Assembly: GCA_014155875.1 (NCBI GenBank)
Contig: JACEFZ010017642.1
Span: 1-64,000, forward strand
Direction of reading: 5' to 3'
DNA: 64,000 bases
Origin: Cepaea nemoralis
Lineage: Eukaryota; Mollusca; Gastropoda; Stylommatophora; Helicidae
Under the pieces are notes generated by a model, which saw nothing but the letters and a program-made list of their open reading frames with translations, made no database searches and was not told where the DNA came from. The first letter of the stretch is position 1. Every line of letters begins with the position of its first letter. Shown here one piece after another: positions 11,800 through 22,110 of the stretch. Made by a program: the position numbers and the translations under genes.

Positions 11800-12522
11800 A
11801 TCAGTTATCAGTTGGGGTATCTTCGTTGCACTCCGGACATGTCCATAGGTGCTCAGATCCTCCCCCCAGCATATGCATCAGCGTCCGGTGGCTAATAGTG
11901 CCAGTTCTGTGTTGGTTGACGAGGCGCTTTGTTTTCCCGATGTACTTCTCGCGTCTGGCTGTGCCGATTCTTACTCCCAGGTCTTTCATCCTGGAAAGCG
12001 ATGTGGAATCACTGGCGTCAAAATCCTCTGTTCTCGCCATATCTTTAAGGGCGTTAATGACATCGGCACGATCCATGGGCTGGCCATCTACAGGGGGTGC
12101 AGAGCCAGCCAATTTATCAGCTCGTTCATTTCCCTCGACTCCCGCATGTCCCGGGACGAAGATGAAGGTGACTTTGCGGACAACAGACTTCCGCAGCGAC
12201 TCAGTCCACTGTCTACGTACAGATCCAGCTTCGACCTTCTGAATCATGCTCATTGAATCACTTAGTACACACACGTTGGTATAATGCTGTGATTCCAGCC
12301 ATATGAAAGCCTGTGTAACTGCCATCACCTCCATCGTCATGCTGCTCGTGGTCATAGAGTGGGCACCACTGGATTCTTGAACGGTTCGGCCCGCTGAACG
12401 GGCTGTAAATGCCCACGCACTTCTCTGCTGCTTTACAACAGATCCATCTGTATAGATGAGCACTTCGGGGCTATCTGAGTGATCATAGATGAGCGCGTTA
12501 ACCTCTGCATTGACAGCGGAAT
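11800..12522 (-). mobile_element. Jockey-like 3' fragment with an open RNase H domain
   Basis: Minus frame 12463-11801, 220 residues without stop, begins in LIYTDGSVV (first RNase H aspartate), then TTSSMTMEVMAVTQAFIWLE (glutamate), VLSDSMSMI (second aspartate), FVPGHAGVEGNERADKLAG (His/Asp block) and ends LWTCPECNE. All RNase H landmarks are present. It is cut at about 12522 in the linker preceding the domain. The 3' end reads into a short repeated CAGTTAT tail (11790-11815). Closest relative here: 15456-16493. Confidence 0.85.
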
Positions 12523-12790
12523 GGCAAACTACTGAACGTAAACTTGCCAGAAATCACGAACAGCAAAACAAACACACAAACAAATATGGCGCTGACCGCT
12601 ACGTGCTGTAAAGGATATGTATGTAACTAACTTTTTTTTAGGGGGGGGGGGCCTAAAACCCATCAGGAACCCACAGGACGATGAAGAAATTGAAATAGTG
12701 TGAGACCTAAAACATACGGAGAAGAGAATTAACGACAGGGATGAATAATATGGGGAGGTCATTTACCGAGCTGCAGGAGGTAACATAAGA
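12523..12790. repeat. Interspersed repeat scraps next to the RNase H copy
   Basis: AATGGCAAACTACTGAA followed by GTAAACTTGCCA recurs at 20713-20745 and, more loosely, 58733-58765. Part of 12700-12770 (GACCTAAAACATACGGAGAA) resembles the tandem at 25905-26170. A poly-G run is at 12641-12650. Confidence 0.45.
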
Positions 12791-13423
12791 TATGGCTATT
12801 TGATTTGGCGTGAGTTGACTTAGGGACTATGTCTCAATGAGGGATACATGGCAAAGGAAGAAAGCAATACCCATACACACACGTACAGACATTCCCTAAT
12901 AATAATAATAATAATAATAATAATAGAAAATCTGTGGTGATGTGTGGCGTGAGAGATTTTCCGCACTGTAGAGAAAAGACTGCTTGACCAAGACCTCGCT
13001 ACGCAATGTACAAGCATTGGTTTAAAAAAAGATACACGCACACACATTGGAGGATTGAACTTTGAACACAGGGTGCCCCACGATGTCTAAGGCGGAGATT
13101 CTAATCTCTTATACACCTCCCCCATCTCCCCCTTGTCATTCCATATACTTACATACACATGTGCATACATATTCACAGGTGTGTGAATGAGGCCAGTGTA
13201 GTATTACTGCAATATTCGCACAAGGAATTAAAGGGCTTGAGTAAGTTCATTGAAAGACTATGTTCCAATGGTTGATAAGAAGAAGACGACGAATTTGCGT
13301 TTGTTTCATTGGTGTACAGTGGCACATTTTTAAGAACAGAACAGTTATCAAACATATCTTTTGGCCGACATTTTTAAATTGGCCCTGGCAACAATACATT
13401 CCTGCTGGATAGAAAAACACAAG
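12791..13423. other. Flank just upstream of the first coding exon; (AAT)n at 12896-12925
   Basis: No mobile element is evident for about 600 bp before the proposed start codon apart from a short AAT microsatellite. The promoter and 5' UTR could lie here, but no TATA box or initiator can be singled out. Confidence 0.35.
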
Positions 13424-13581
13424 ATGGCCACGGGGAGGGGCAATCCGAAACGAGAGCGTAATGAGGCAGGAAGGATTGTATCAACGTATTCAAAGATGTT
13501 AGGAACAAACAACAACCATTACAAGAATGGACACATTAATGGGTTCACGAAAAATGGGATAAACGGAAAGAATGGAAGCAT
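13424..13581 (+). CDS. SPTLC2: Probable first coding exon, serine palmitoyltransferase subunit 2
   Basis: Starts at ATG 13424 in a good context (AAGATGG) and runs 158 bp to a strong GTAAGT donor at 13582. It encodes 52 full codons beginning MATGRGNPKRERNE and ending in an Asn-Gly rich stretch (NGHINGFTKNGINGKNGS). Asn/Gly-rich, poorly conserved N-termini before the transmembrane segment are typical of animal SPTLC2 proteins as I know them. Problem: it ends in phase 2, whereas the next recognised exon (20334) starts in phase 0, and a direct join would read TAA. Either a small exon between 13588 and 20333 is missed, or this exon belongs to another transcript. Assignment is inference. Confidence 0.5.
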
Positions 13582-13587
13582 GTAAGT

Positions 13588-13974
13588 AACTATTTTGTAG
13601 AAGTTGTGGTTGTCACTTGTCTTTTACTCTTTAGGTTATGTTTTTGACGACAGGTCAGTTGAGTTTTTAACTAAGTGTAGTCACACTGTAGTGTAGGTCA
13701 GTAGTCGCTACTGTAGTTGTCAGACCAGTGTCCACACTGTCAGTTTGTTTTTTGATGTTATCAGTTATTCTTATTATAATTCTTAGATACATATGACACT
13801 CCCACTCACATTATTTTCTTTTTAAAAGTTCAAGTTGTGTATTGATTGATAGATTATTTTATAAGTATAAAGAGAGGAAAACTACTTTAAAATAATTATT
13901 TCAAATTTGAGATAGTGACTGACATTGTCATTGATTGACTTTGTTGTGTCTGGTCAGAAGTCTACTGAATTACT
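13588..13974. other. Start of intron 1, no feature
   Basis: AT-rich intronic sequence. A small degenerate TGTAG/GTCAG repetition lies at about 13670-13740. No exon fitting the phase 2 to phase 0 gap was recognised. Confidence 0.5.
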
Positions 13975-14450
13975 TGAGTTGAGTTGAGCTAAGAACTGAC
14001 ATTGCTGCACTCAGGTCATTCCCATACAGTCATACACGCTCTGTCTCCTTGTTCAACAGCCAGCAAAGAGTTACACTACACATCCTTCCCACCGGTATCT
14101 GATTGAAAGTTTTCCTGGTCTTCCCACTGTTTTGAGATTCTGTCAGAATCCCTACCACTCCCCAGCAATCGCAACATTTCCACAACGTGAATTCTCAATC
14201 TGTTCACCCATCATCTCCGCCTGGTCCCACAGCGCACGACTCCCCCCACCATTGTCTATAAGTAATCTACCACCAAGAGGTGCATTCCCTGCCAGCCTAT
14301 CAGCCTGTTCATTCTCCTGCATGGCCAGGGCAAAAAATCCATACAATTCTCACCATCTGTGACATCTGAAATGAGGTGAGCCATTCCACATGAAACATTC
14401 CTTTCTCCACCTTATTAAGCATACTCCTTAAGTCCATGATATAATCACAC
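13975..14450 (-). mobile_element. RNase H fragment, minus arm of a head-to-head pair
   Basis: Minus-strand pieces read LNKVEKGMFHVEWLTSFQMS, IVWIFCPGHAG and NEQADRLAGNAPLGGRL, then a C-terminal CSNVSS-like end and an AACTCAACTCAA tail at 13975. Several frameshifts. Same family as 4994-5240 and 36790-37150. Confidence 0.7.
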
Positions 14451-14905
14451 ATCGTGATTGTAACTGACTCAAAAAGCATGCTGAGTAGGGTGAGAACAGG
14501 CAAGCTTCGTACAGAGTGGCTTGCTTCGCTTCGGAAGTAATGGGTGACAAGCATCGTCTGGATCTTTTCTCTGGGGCATGCTGGTGTGCTGGGGAATCAA
14601 CAAGCGGACAGATTGGCTGGCTCTGCAAAACTTGGTGGAGTATTGATGCATGATAAGGCAGACGATGTAGCGGCCTTGTGGGAGCACGTGCACACCTCGA
14701 AGGAGCAAATGGATCACCATGCGACAGCGAGGGGTGACGAGGGGATCTGGCCGACGATCGACGCTCAGAGGAAAGGCGAGACGGACATATAATAAGATTG
14801 CTACTGGTACTATTAGTATTGGAACTCTTCGCTGGCTGCTGAGGATGGGGACGGAGCGCTTATGGGAATGCCCCAAATGCTGTGATGTCAGTTCCTAAAT
14901 CAATC
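14450..14905 (+). mobile_element. RNase H fragment, plus arm of a head-to-head pair
   Basis: The + strand reads IVTDSKSMLSRVRTGKLRTE, then SIVWIFSLGHAGVLGNQQAD, RLAGSAKLGGVL and ends TERLWECPKCCDVSS at 14897. It starts at nearly the same protein position as the minus arm, so two copies of the same region abut in opposite orientation at about 14450. They are diverged from one another. Confidence 0.7.
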
Positions 14906-14914
14906 AATCATCCT

Positions 14915-15452
14915 AAAAACAAAAAGTATGATAATTAGCGGTGGAAAGGACGGGTCATTAATGAACATCACAATAAACGGGGAGATACTAGAACAAGTAA
15001 CAGGTGTCTCCTATCTTAGACATGATATAACAGATGATGGCAAAAGTGAAATAGAAATCACAAAGAGAATAGGAATGGCCAAAAATGCTTTCAACAGCAT
15101 GAAATCAGTATTAATATCTAGTGAGATTAACAATGCATTAAAAATGAGAATTGTCAAATGTTACATATATTCAATGCTACTGTATGGTGTGGAAGCCTGA
15201 ACATTGAACAAGCAACTAGAAAGTTGAATAGACGCTCTGAAGATGTGGATATACAGATGAATGTATCGTATTTCTTGGAAACAAACACAATCAAATATAG
15301 AGGTTCTAGAAAAACTGGGAATGAAAAGAGAGTTGGTGAAAGAAATAAAGAAGAGGCAAGTGAAATATTTTGGCTGCGTTAAAAGACATAATACTCTTCT
15401 AAAGACCATACTGGAGGGAAAGGTTGAGGGCTAGCAAGCAAGAGGTAGACAA
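14915..15452 (+). mobile_element. RT C-terminal fragment, cut by the Jockey element
   Basis: Frames starting KSMIISGGKDGSLMNI, continuing GVSYLRHDITDDGKSEIEIT, KRIGMAKNAFNSMKS, LLYGVEA, and after a stop and frameshift GMKRELVKEIKKRQVKYFG and RHNTLLKTILEGK. These are the palm-thumb and C-terminus of a non-LTR RT. It stops at about 15452, where the minus-strand Jockey element begins. Confidence 0.75.
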
Positions 15453-15455
15453 CCA

Positions 15456-16493
15456 TCAGTTACCAGTTGGGGCATCTTCATTGCACTCCGGACAGGTCCA
15501 TAGGTTCTCAGATCTTCCCCTCAGCATATGCATCAGCATTCGGTGGCTAATAGTGCCAGTTCTGTGTTGGTCAATGAGGCACCTTATTTTCCCGATGCAC
15601 CTCTCGTGTCTGGCCGTGCCAATTCTTACTCCCAAGTCTTTCATCCTGGACAGCGATGTGGATTCACTGACGTCAAAGTCTTCTGTTCTCGACATGTCTT
15701 TAAGGACGTAAATATCATTGGCACGATGCATGGGCTGGCCATCTGCAGGGGGTGCAGAGCCAGCCAGTTTATCAGCTCGTTCATTTCCCTTGACTCCCGC
15801 ATGTCCCGGGACGAAGATGGTGACTTTACAGACAACAGACTTCCTCAGCGACTTAGTCCACTGTCTACGTACAGATCTAGCTTCGACCTTCCGAATCATG
15901 CTCCTTGAATCACTTAGTACACACACGTTGGTATAATGCTGTGATTCCAGCCATTGGAAAGCATGTGTTACTGCCATCACCTCCATCGTCATGTGCTCGT
16001 GGGCATAGCGTGGGCACCACTGGATTCTTGAATGGTTCGGCCTGCTGAACGGGCTGTAATTTACAACAGATCCATCTGTATAGATGAGCACTTCGGGGTT
16101 GTCTGCATGTTCATTGATGAGCGCGTTGACTTCTGCATTGACAGTGGCAGGGTTCTGTACTCTGCGCCGTCTGTCAAGTGTGATAATGCAGGAGAAGGTG
16201 CACTTAAAAGCTGGAGGCACAGGCACCCATTCCTTGCCGGGGTTGATACTGGTAGGACTGCAGATCTGTCTGATGATATCTTCCGCCTGACCCATCCATG
16301 ATTTACCCCTCTTTAGCCTGTTGCCCTTTTCTCTGAATATATCTTCATGCAGAGGGTGCTGCTCATCTGCACTTATTTTCAAGTATGCACGGGCTCTCCA
16401 GATCTTGATCCTGTGGTTCATTGTCAGGAAGTCAAGGAGGTATCTCATCGATACACAGCTGGTGTCTCTCGTGCAGCCCAAAATGATGCGCAT
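15456..16493 (-). pseudogene. RT connector plus RNase H domain of the Jockey element, open 345 codons
   Basis: Starts MRIILGCTRDTSCVSMRYLL (thumb/connector). RNase H landmarks follow: VLIYTDGSVV, MTMEVMAVTHAFQWLESQHY, VLSDSRSMIRK and FVPGHAGVKGNERADKLAG, with C-terminus LWTCPECNEDAP. Compared with 11801-12463 it lacks a segment between the first aspartate and the glutamate (the AWAFTARSAG region is altered), so activity is doubtful although the frame is open. Confidence 0.75.
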
Positions 16494-16499
16494 GGCTTC

Positions 16500-17546
16500 G
16501 TTTTGTACCTTTTCAAGTCTTCCAATCTATGTAGGGCTGACAGTAAAGATGGCCAGGGCATACTCGATGGGTGAAAGCACCAGTCGTTGGAACAGAAGTA
16601 TTAGCAGTCTTTGCTTGATATTGGTAGTCGCCATGACTCTTATTGCTGACAAACCTTTTTGAGCTTTCGCTATGACATAATCGACATGATCTCTGAAAGA
16701 CAGGCTACGATCAAACCTCATGCCAAGATATGTCATCGACTGGGTTCTACTCAAAATGCTCCCATCCATTCTCACTGCCGGCAGGTCTGTGTTCACAATA
16801 TGGTTGTTTAGGGAGAACCATGTAACCGATGCCTTTACAGGGTTGACAATGGCACTGGCATCCGCGCACCATGAGGAAATTCGATCTAGTTCGCCCTCCC
16901 GTCCAACTGTTGTTCAGTGATCGGCACCGTACATGCATTGAATAGTACTGGTGGCAGTGGTGAACCCTGCGACAATCCTGGGCATATCGTTATCGGCTCA
17001 GAGGACACTTTCAGTCTGAGGAGGGCTTGCATCAAATGCTCGAATGATACTTTATTGTATGCGTCCTCTAAGTCTATGGCGGCAGCACATGTCCTCTTCT
17101 ATGACCTGAAATCCTTCGTAAACATCTTGAGCAAAGACTGCCGCATTCAGCCATGACTCTTTGTTACGTCTGTGTCCTCCAAGTGTGGGCGGGAAGCAGC
17201 CGGGTTGTTCCAAGTCACAAGCAAGTCTGTGTGCTACAGTTTTCTCTAGTAGCTTGCCAGCAGTGTTCTGCATTGTAATGATTCTGTAGCCTCTTATCTT
17301 GGAATGGTCTTTGTTCGGTTTTGGCAGCAGCAGCAAGTAGCTGTGTAGCCATTCCTCTTTGATCTGACCCCTCTGGATACTGGTGTTGAATTCTCTGGCC
17401 AGTTCTTCCATGTCATCATCTGACATCACCAGTAGGTCACGATATCGGATACCGTCTGGGCCTGGGGCGGTGTTAGGTGATTTCGTGAGCATTGCACATA
17501 TTGTCTCAGCTGTGATTATGTATTCTTCGTCTGTCCAGACCCCCAT
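16500..17546 (-). pseudogene. Reverse transcriptase domain of the Jockey element, catalytic motif damaged
   Basis: The minus frame 17546-17052 carries LTKSPNTAPGPDGIRYRDLL, LPKPNKDHSKIRGYRIITMQ and KLLEKTVAHRL. The next frame gives IDLEDAYNKVSF (aspartate block A, about 17075) and a QGSPLPPVLFN-like block (about 16950). The motif C position (about 16915-16930) reads Y-G-A-D-H followed by a stop, so the YxDD signature is lost. LDRISSWCADASAIVNPVKA follows at about 16890-16850 and an RT tail to 16527 (SMTYLGMRFDRSLSF). Confidence 0.75.
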
Positions 17547-17900
17547 CGCACAACTGAGAGAGTGTCGTTGTGGTCCTCTGCGTGGCGGGCTTATCTTTCT
17601 GGTCAGTCTGCTCTATGTAGCGTGCAAGAAGGGCCTTATCTTTATCCGTAACTGACTTTTTCCATGTGAGGTCTGTGCCTTGAAAGTCGAATACCCCCTA
17701 CGTTGGGCAGAACCGTTCATGCTCTTATGGAGGCGCCAGAATGTCGTAAGAGATCACTCGGGGCACACCTTCATGCAGAACTCGCTCCATTTCTCGGCCT
17801 TGGCCTGTTTGGCGCAGAATTTGAATAAAGTCATCGTCCTATGGACCGCAGTCTTTAGGTTCGCCAACTCACCCTGAGGCATGTTAGCCTTTCTGGCTTT

Positions 17901-18900
17901 TTACCAGTGTTTGACAGCCTGCCTCTTTCCTAGCCATGCCTTCTCGACCTCTCCATTCCACCATGGTGGTTGCAACCATCTTTCTTGTCTCCTGCGGGAG
18001 GAAGTTAGTTTTCTTCTTCTGATCTTGCTTATGGCGTCTTGACCAGTGTTGTCGTACAGGAAGGCATTTGTCTTGTTTCCTTGACTTCTGGACCTGTCTT
18101 TCTCGATCAGGATGATACAAGGGTAGTGGTCACTATCGTGGTATCCCAGTGTGCCCCACTGGCACCTTGGTGCAATGGTGGGCGACGCCAGGGCCAAGTC
18201 AATGACGCTGTCAGAATCACCTGGTCGAGTGGCCATCCTAGTGACCTTCCCATAATTCAGACAGACTAGGGCAGCAGATGCCAGGGCGTCCTCCAGATCT
18301 TCCCATTGTCTATTAGTGATGCTATTCCCCCATTGACTACCTCTGGCATTGAAGTCCCCACAGTAGATGATATGCCTTTCATCCATATCGAACAAACTCT
18401 GCCATTGTCGAACGTAGACCTTCCCATTACGTGTATAAACGTTCACAATTACAAGCTGCACTGGCGTCATTATTCTTAATGCCTGCACTTGCAGGGCATC
18501 CCTGTTCCAGGCGGAATATCGATCTCAGACACCAGTATGTTGTCGCGGACCAGAATAGCCTGTTAAAGAAGCCCTGAAACCCCGCGACATTGACTGTTCC
18601 GTGGCCGAGCTGTGTTTCTTGTAAGACTACAATATCATTTCTGTAGAGTAGTTTTTCAAGGATGGGTCGGCGTTGACTAAATGATGCACAGTTCCAGTAC
18701 AGTACTCGAACGTGTCCGATGCCCAATCTGTCACACTTTAACCGCTTTCTGTGTGCACCTGCTCTTTTACCACGCTGTGTCCTTGCCGGTCGTCGTCTGG
18801 TCGTCATGTTTGGCTTAAATATCGCCACCGGGCGCCGACGATATGTTGAAGGGAGTCCGGGCGCGCGTGCACGAACTCCGTTGCACGGTCCAAACTCCAT
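17901..18900 (-). pseudogene. Apurinic-type endonuclease domain of the Jockey element, frameshifted
   Basis: The minus-strand frame from 18900 starts MEFGPCNGV, has an Arg-rich stretch, then VRVLYWNCASFSQRRPILEK and the catalytic-glutamate motif VVLQETQLG. A frameshift near 18480 leads to a second frame with IVNVYTRNGKVYV, the YCGDFNARGSQWG motif and SDHYPCIIL, the terminal Asp-His motif of this exo-endo-phosphatase fold. All signature motifs survive, but no single frame encodes them. The domain nicked target DNA for reverse transcription. Confidence 0.8.
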
Positions 18901-19189
18901 TCCACCACGAGAAACACACTTAAACTACAAACATTTAGGTAAACACACATTCCGTTCTAAGGGACGAAAAAATTTCCTGCTATCTTGCTCCAAGGAAGTT
19001 ACGTCATCGACATACAACCATACACGTGGGAAGATAACATCAAGAGATGAACGAACATCAATCTGAGAGAATGTACAGTCAGGGCGAGAGTCAGTGTTGA
19101 AGATCCATTGCAGCCAATCTTAATTTTGGAGACAGCACCTGATTGATTGATTAAGTGTCTTTGTTCTATCACCAGTTTCTTTTGAAAGC

Positions 19190-19340
19190 ATAGAGCATGG
19201 GTCGGCAACCTTTGTAGTAGTGGCGTGCTGAAGTAATGTTGCAAAGTCACTCAGCATGTCAATCTAAGCCCTTGTAAAGTCACTCAGCATACCAGTATAA
19301 GACCTTGTAAAGTCACTCAGCGTACCAACTAGTCACACAG
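19190..19340. mobile_element. Possible hAT-like terminal fragment with short tandem
   Basis: GGGTCGGCAACCTTTGTAG is typical of one end of hAT-type non-autonomous elements as I know them. It is followed by a 2-3 copy repeat of GTAAAGTCACTCAGCATACC-like units (19245-19345). The matching inverted end was not found, so it is a fragment at best. Confidence 0.35.
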
Positions 19341-19344
19341 CATG

Positions 19345-20333
19345 TCAACCACATTTTATATACAAAACAACTATTGAACAAATTAATTTGATCTTGTATT
19401 AGCATGTATCCAAATACATTAAAAAACTATTATATTCTTTGTATATTATTCAGTATTTTAATATAAATAGAAAATAAATGTTTTATAAAAGGTAAGCTCT
19501 TAACACATTATCCTGAAACATTTTATAAAATTGCTATTTGTGCATTTTATTAAGATAGAAGTCCAGTAGATTGCAAAACAAAACTTAACAGAACCATATT
19601 GCTTAATAACAACATCTAAATTTGTGCTATGGCTGCGGTGGCATAACATTGGCTTGAATATATTACAACAGAGAGAACTATAGAGTTGAAGATGGGGGTG
19701 GTCGGGAGAGAGGGGAAGGATGGCAAGAAAATATAACTCCAAGATCAGTCACTGTTATTTCACACTTACTCAGTTTGTATCATATTACACATTCTTACCT
19801 GCAATGTCTACAAACTTGTTTTCAAAGGCTGTGAAAACAGGAATAGCTTTAACAGTATTGTATGCCTGAATTTAATTAAAAATTAAATTTTTTATGAGAT
19901 TGTATACTTTATTTCAGTTCACTCGTCGGGTCATTGAAAATTGTTCAGTGTGCTGTAGGTTACTGACGTCTGGCATAGAGTAACAAAAATACTGAAACGT
20001 CCACACACTCTGGTCAAATGGCCAGGTACATGTGCATAGACAGAGCAGAGTACGATGCCTGGACAATTTGTACTGCATCCCCAGATGGATGTATTCCAAA
20101 GGATATTCTTTATGGGCAGCTGGCAAATGGTTATAGACAAATTAGGTGTCCACAGATAGACAGTTGGACATAGACACAACAACCTGAGAGGAAAACATTT
20201 CTGACTGTAATATGTGGAGATACACTGTAAAAGTATCAGAAGACATTTTGCACTTATTTAATGCGTAGTCATTAGCTTTTCTAATAATTAAGTATGCTTT
20301 AAAAAAATATTGATTCTTGAATATATCCTCTAG
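19345..20333. other. End of intron 1
   Basis: AT-rich, no mobile element recognised. The last bases before exon 2 are TATCCTCTAG, an acceptable acceptor. Confidence 0.5.
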
Positions 20334-20504
20334 GTAACAAAATGTCAGGATGATTTTTTCGAGTCCTTTGAGGAGACATCTCTCCTGGTGGCCATTTTAA
20401 CATACCTAGGTTATGGCTTGCTTGTTATAATAGGTCAGATCCGTGACCTCTTGAGAGCGTATGGGATTGAGAAGGACAAAAGTTGCACCGAACCAAAACT
20501 TGAG
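20334..20504 (+). CDS. SPTLC2: SPTLC2 exon with the N-terminal membrane segment
   Basis: 57 codons, phase 0 in and phase 0 out, between a TAG acceptor and a GTAAGC donor. It encodes VTKCQDDFFESFEETSLLVA followed by a hydrophobic helix (ILTYLGYGLLVIIGQI) and RDLLRAYGIEKDKSC. The order acidic F-E-E-T motif, single transmembrane helix, then R-D-x-L-R is the recognised N-terminus of SPTLC2, which anchors the enzyme in the ER membrane beside SPTLC1. An alternative acceptor at CAG 20346-20348 would drop five codons in frame. In-frame TAG just upstream (20331) excludes any earlier start. Confidence 0.93.
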
Positions 20505-20689
20505 GTAAGCTTTATGTCTGTAAAACATGGTCATGATTGTTAATTAAGCATGTGAGAAAAAGAAGAAATAGGCATTTACATTGCAGATACAACTGCTGGA
20601 ATGTTAAGCGTTAGGCCATCACAGATTCTAGGCATCGTGAGGTAGAGTAGTTAGCTCCCTTACTGCCTTTTCTTACCAGAATATTCTGA

Positions 20690-20960
20690 ATATTATCCTG
20701 TACCTGTAAAGCAATGGCAAACTACTGAAAGTAAACTTGCCAAGAAATCACAAACAGCCAAAAATATGCTGGGGTTGACGATTGCGAGTCCTGTAAAGGA
20801 TATGCAGCTAACATTTTTACAACCTGTTTTATGAAGCTGAGTCAACCCCAAGCCATAGTGGTTGAAAAAAGTAATTTTTTCATGGCTATTGGTCAGGATT
20901 AAACCCATATCATAGTCTTTGTAAGCAAGCATGCTAACCAATAAGCTACTCCAGCTAGCA
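20690..20960 (-). mobile_element. tRNA-derived SINE, minus strand
   Basis: On the minus strand: TATTGGTTAGCATGC (A box-like), then GATATGGGTTTAATCCTGAC (B box-like) with tRNA spacing at about 20950-20880. A body follows with GGTTGACTCAGC and CTTGGCAAGTTTACTTTCAG. Body words recur at 12523-12560 and 58606-58825. Confidence 0.6.
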
Positions 20961-21128
20961 TGTGAGTGCAGGAGAAGCATAGAAACGGAGGGTAGTTGCA
21001 CGTCTGACGCTGCCAAAATCATCAGGTTGGTAATTTCTAAGAGATGTTGAACCTGTCTGATCATGTTATTCCACTGTCTGCTGTTTTCAGCTGTTCTCTT
21101 CGGTTTTGTTTTAGTAAGAGCCATGATC

Positions 21129-21233
21129 TTCTTGGATACCCGTGTGATGTTCTTGGATACCCGTGTTATGTTCTTGGATACCCGTGTTATGTTCTTGGAT
21201 ACCCGTGTTATGTTCTTGGATACCCGTGTGATA
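21129..21233 (+). repeat. 21-bp minisatellite, five copies
   Basis: The unit TTCTTGGATACCCGTGTTATG is repeated five times with one-base differences. The unit is a multiple of three, so the frame stays open and reads FLDTRVM repeatedly. It sits in an intron, 60 bp upstream of a retrotransposon insertion, so no coding role is supported. Confidence 0.9.
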
Positions 21234-21295
21234 CATTTGTTTCTTGCGTTTGTTCTTTTTCTTCTTTCCTGAATTTTGCCATTCCATATTTCAAT

Positions 21296-22100
21296 AGATA
21301 TTATAGGGCAAAGTGAACAAAAGACATTAGAAATATTGACTCACTTAAAGGAAAAAGCCCAACAGATGGGGCTGGTTATCAACCAAGATAAGACAGAATA
21401 TATGGTAATTTCAAGAGACGGAATGGCTAAAAACTCTGGCCACATACAAATAGATAATATGACCATTAAAAGAACGGAAACATACAAATACCTGGGTACA
21501 ATCTTCAACTGCTCCAACATCATAAGGGAAGAAATACAAACTAAAATCAACTCTGGAAATAAGATATACTATGCACTACAACATCTACTAAAATCAAAGG
21601 CGCTATCTCGTAACACCAAAATCACAATATACAAAACACTGATCAGACCAGTTGTGCTGTATGGCTCTGAAACCTGGAGTACAACGAAAGGAGACGAAGC
21701 CTTGTTACAAACCTTTGAGAACAAAATTTTAAGACGCATCTTTGGACCCATTAGGGATACACAAAGTGGAGAGTGGAAAAGAAGAAGTAACAAAGACATT
21801 TATGATTTGTTTAAGTCCCCGCTAATCACTGGTATCATGAAGGCTAATAGACTACAATGGCTGGGGCATATAGAAAGAGTGGAAGATAATAGGGAAACAA
21901 AACTCGCTTACACTCAGGAAATAAATGACTGTAGACCCCGAGGTAGACCAAGAAGGCGGTGGAGAGATAATACATGTACAGACCTACAAGCACTTGGAAT
22001 CAACGACTGGCAAGAGAAGGTCCACCAGAGAGACGAATGGAGACAGATTGTATTTGCAGCAAAGAACCTCAATGGCTCGGAATGCTGAAGAAGAAGAAGA
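21296..22100 (+). mobile_element. Recent 5'-truncated copy of the 125-1909 retrotransposon, with 10-bp TSD
   Basis: The perfect duplication ATATTTCAAT flanks it (21286-21295 and 22101-22110). The 805-bp insert begins in the RT just after the YADD motif (DIIGQSEQ) and runs open to the stop at about 22088, followed by GAAGAAGAAGA. Over about 265 residues it differs from the minus-strand copy at about seven positions (for example R to K in EEIQT-R/K-I). Lacking the catalytic half, it cannot be active itself. The frame is inserted sense to SPTLC2, in intron 2. Confidence 0.93.
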
Positions 22101-22110
22101 ATATTTCAAT

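Larger units (their letters stand above)
15453..18960 (-). mobile_element. Jockey-type non-LTR retrotransposon, near full-length ORF2, decayed
   Basis: Minus-strand order: basic N-terminus and start of the endonuclease (18900-18430), rest of the endonuclease (18488-17901), RT (17546 to about 16500) and RNase H (to 15456). About 3.5 kb, close to a complete second ORF. No gag-like first ORF was recognised upstream. Frames change at least near 18480, 17890, 17050 and 16500. The 3' tail is CATCAGTTACCAG-like, matching the CAGTTAT tail at 11790. It lies in intron 1 of the SPTLC2 gene, antisense to it. Confidence 0.85.

Noticed and set aside
11801..12463. Host RNase H1 gene
   Set aside because: The C-terminal CPECNE tail and the homologous order in several truncated copies show a retrotransposon domain.
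13361..13423. Upstream extension of the first SPTLC2 exon from a TTG
   Set aside because: TTG is not a usual start in animals; ATG 13424 has a good context and follows directly.
20346..20348. CAG at 20346-20348 as the real acceptor of the membrane exon
   Set aside because: Possible, but TAG at 20331-20333 has the longer upstream pyrimidine-containing stretch. Both are phase 0, so neither resolves the conflict with the first exon. Kept as an alternative.
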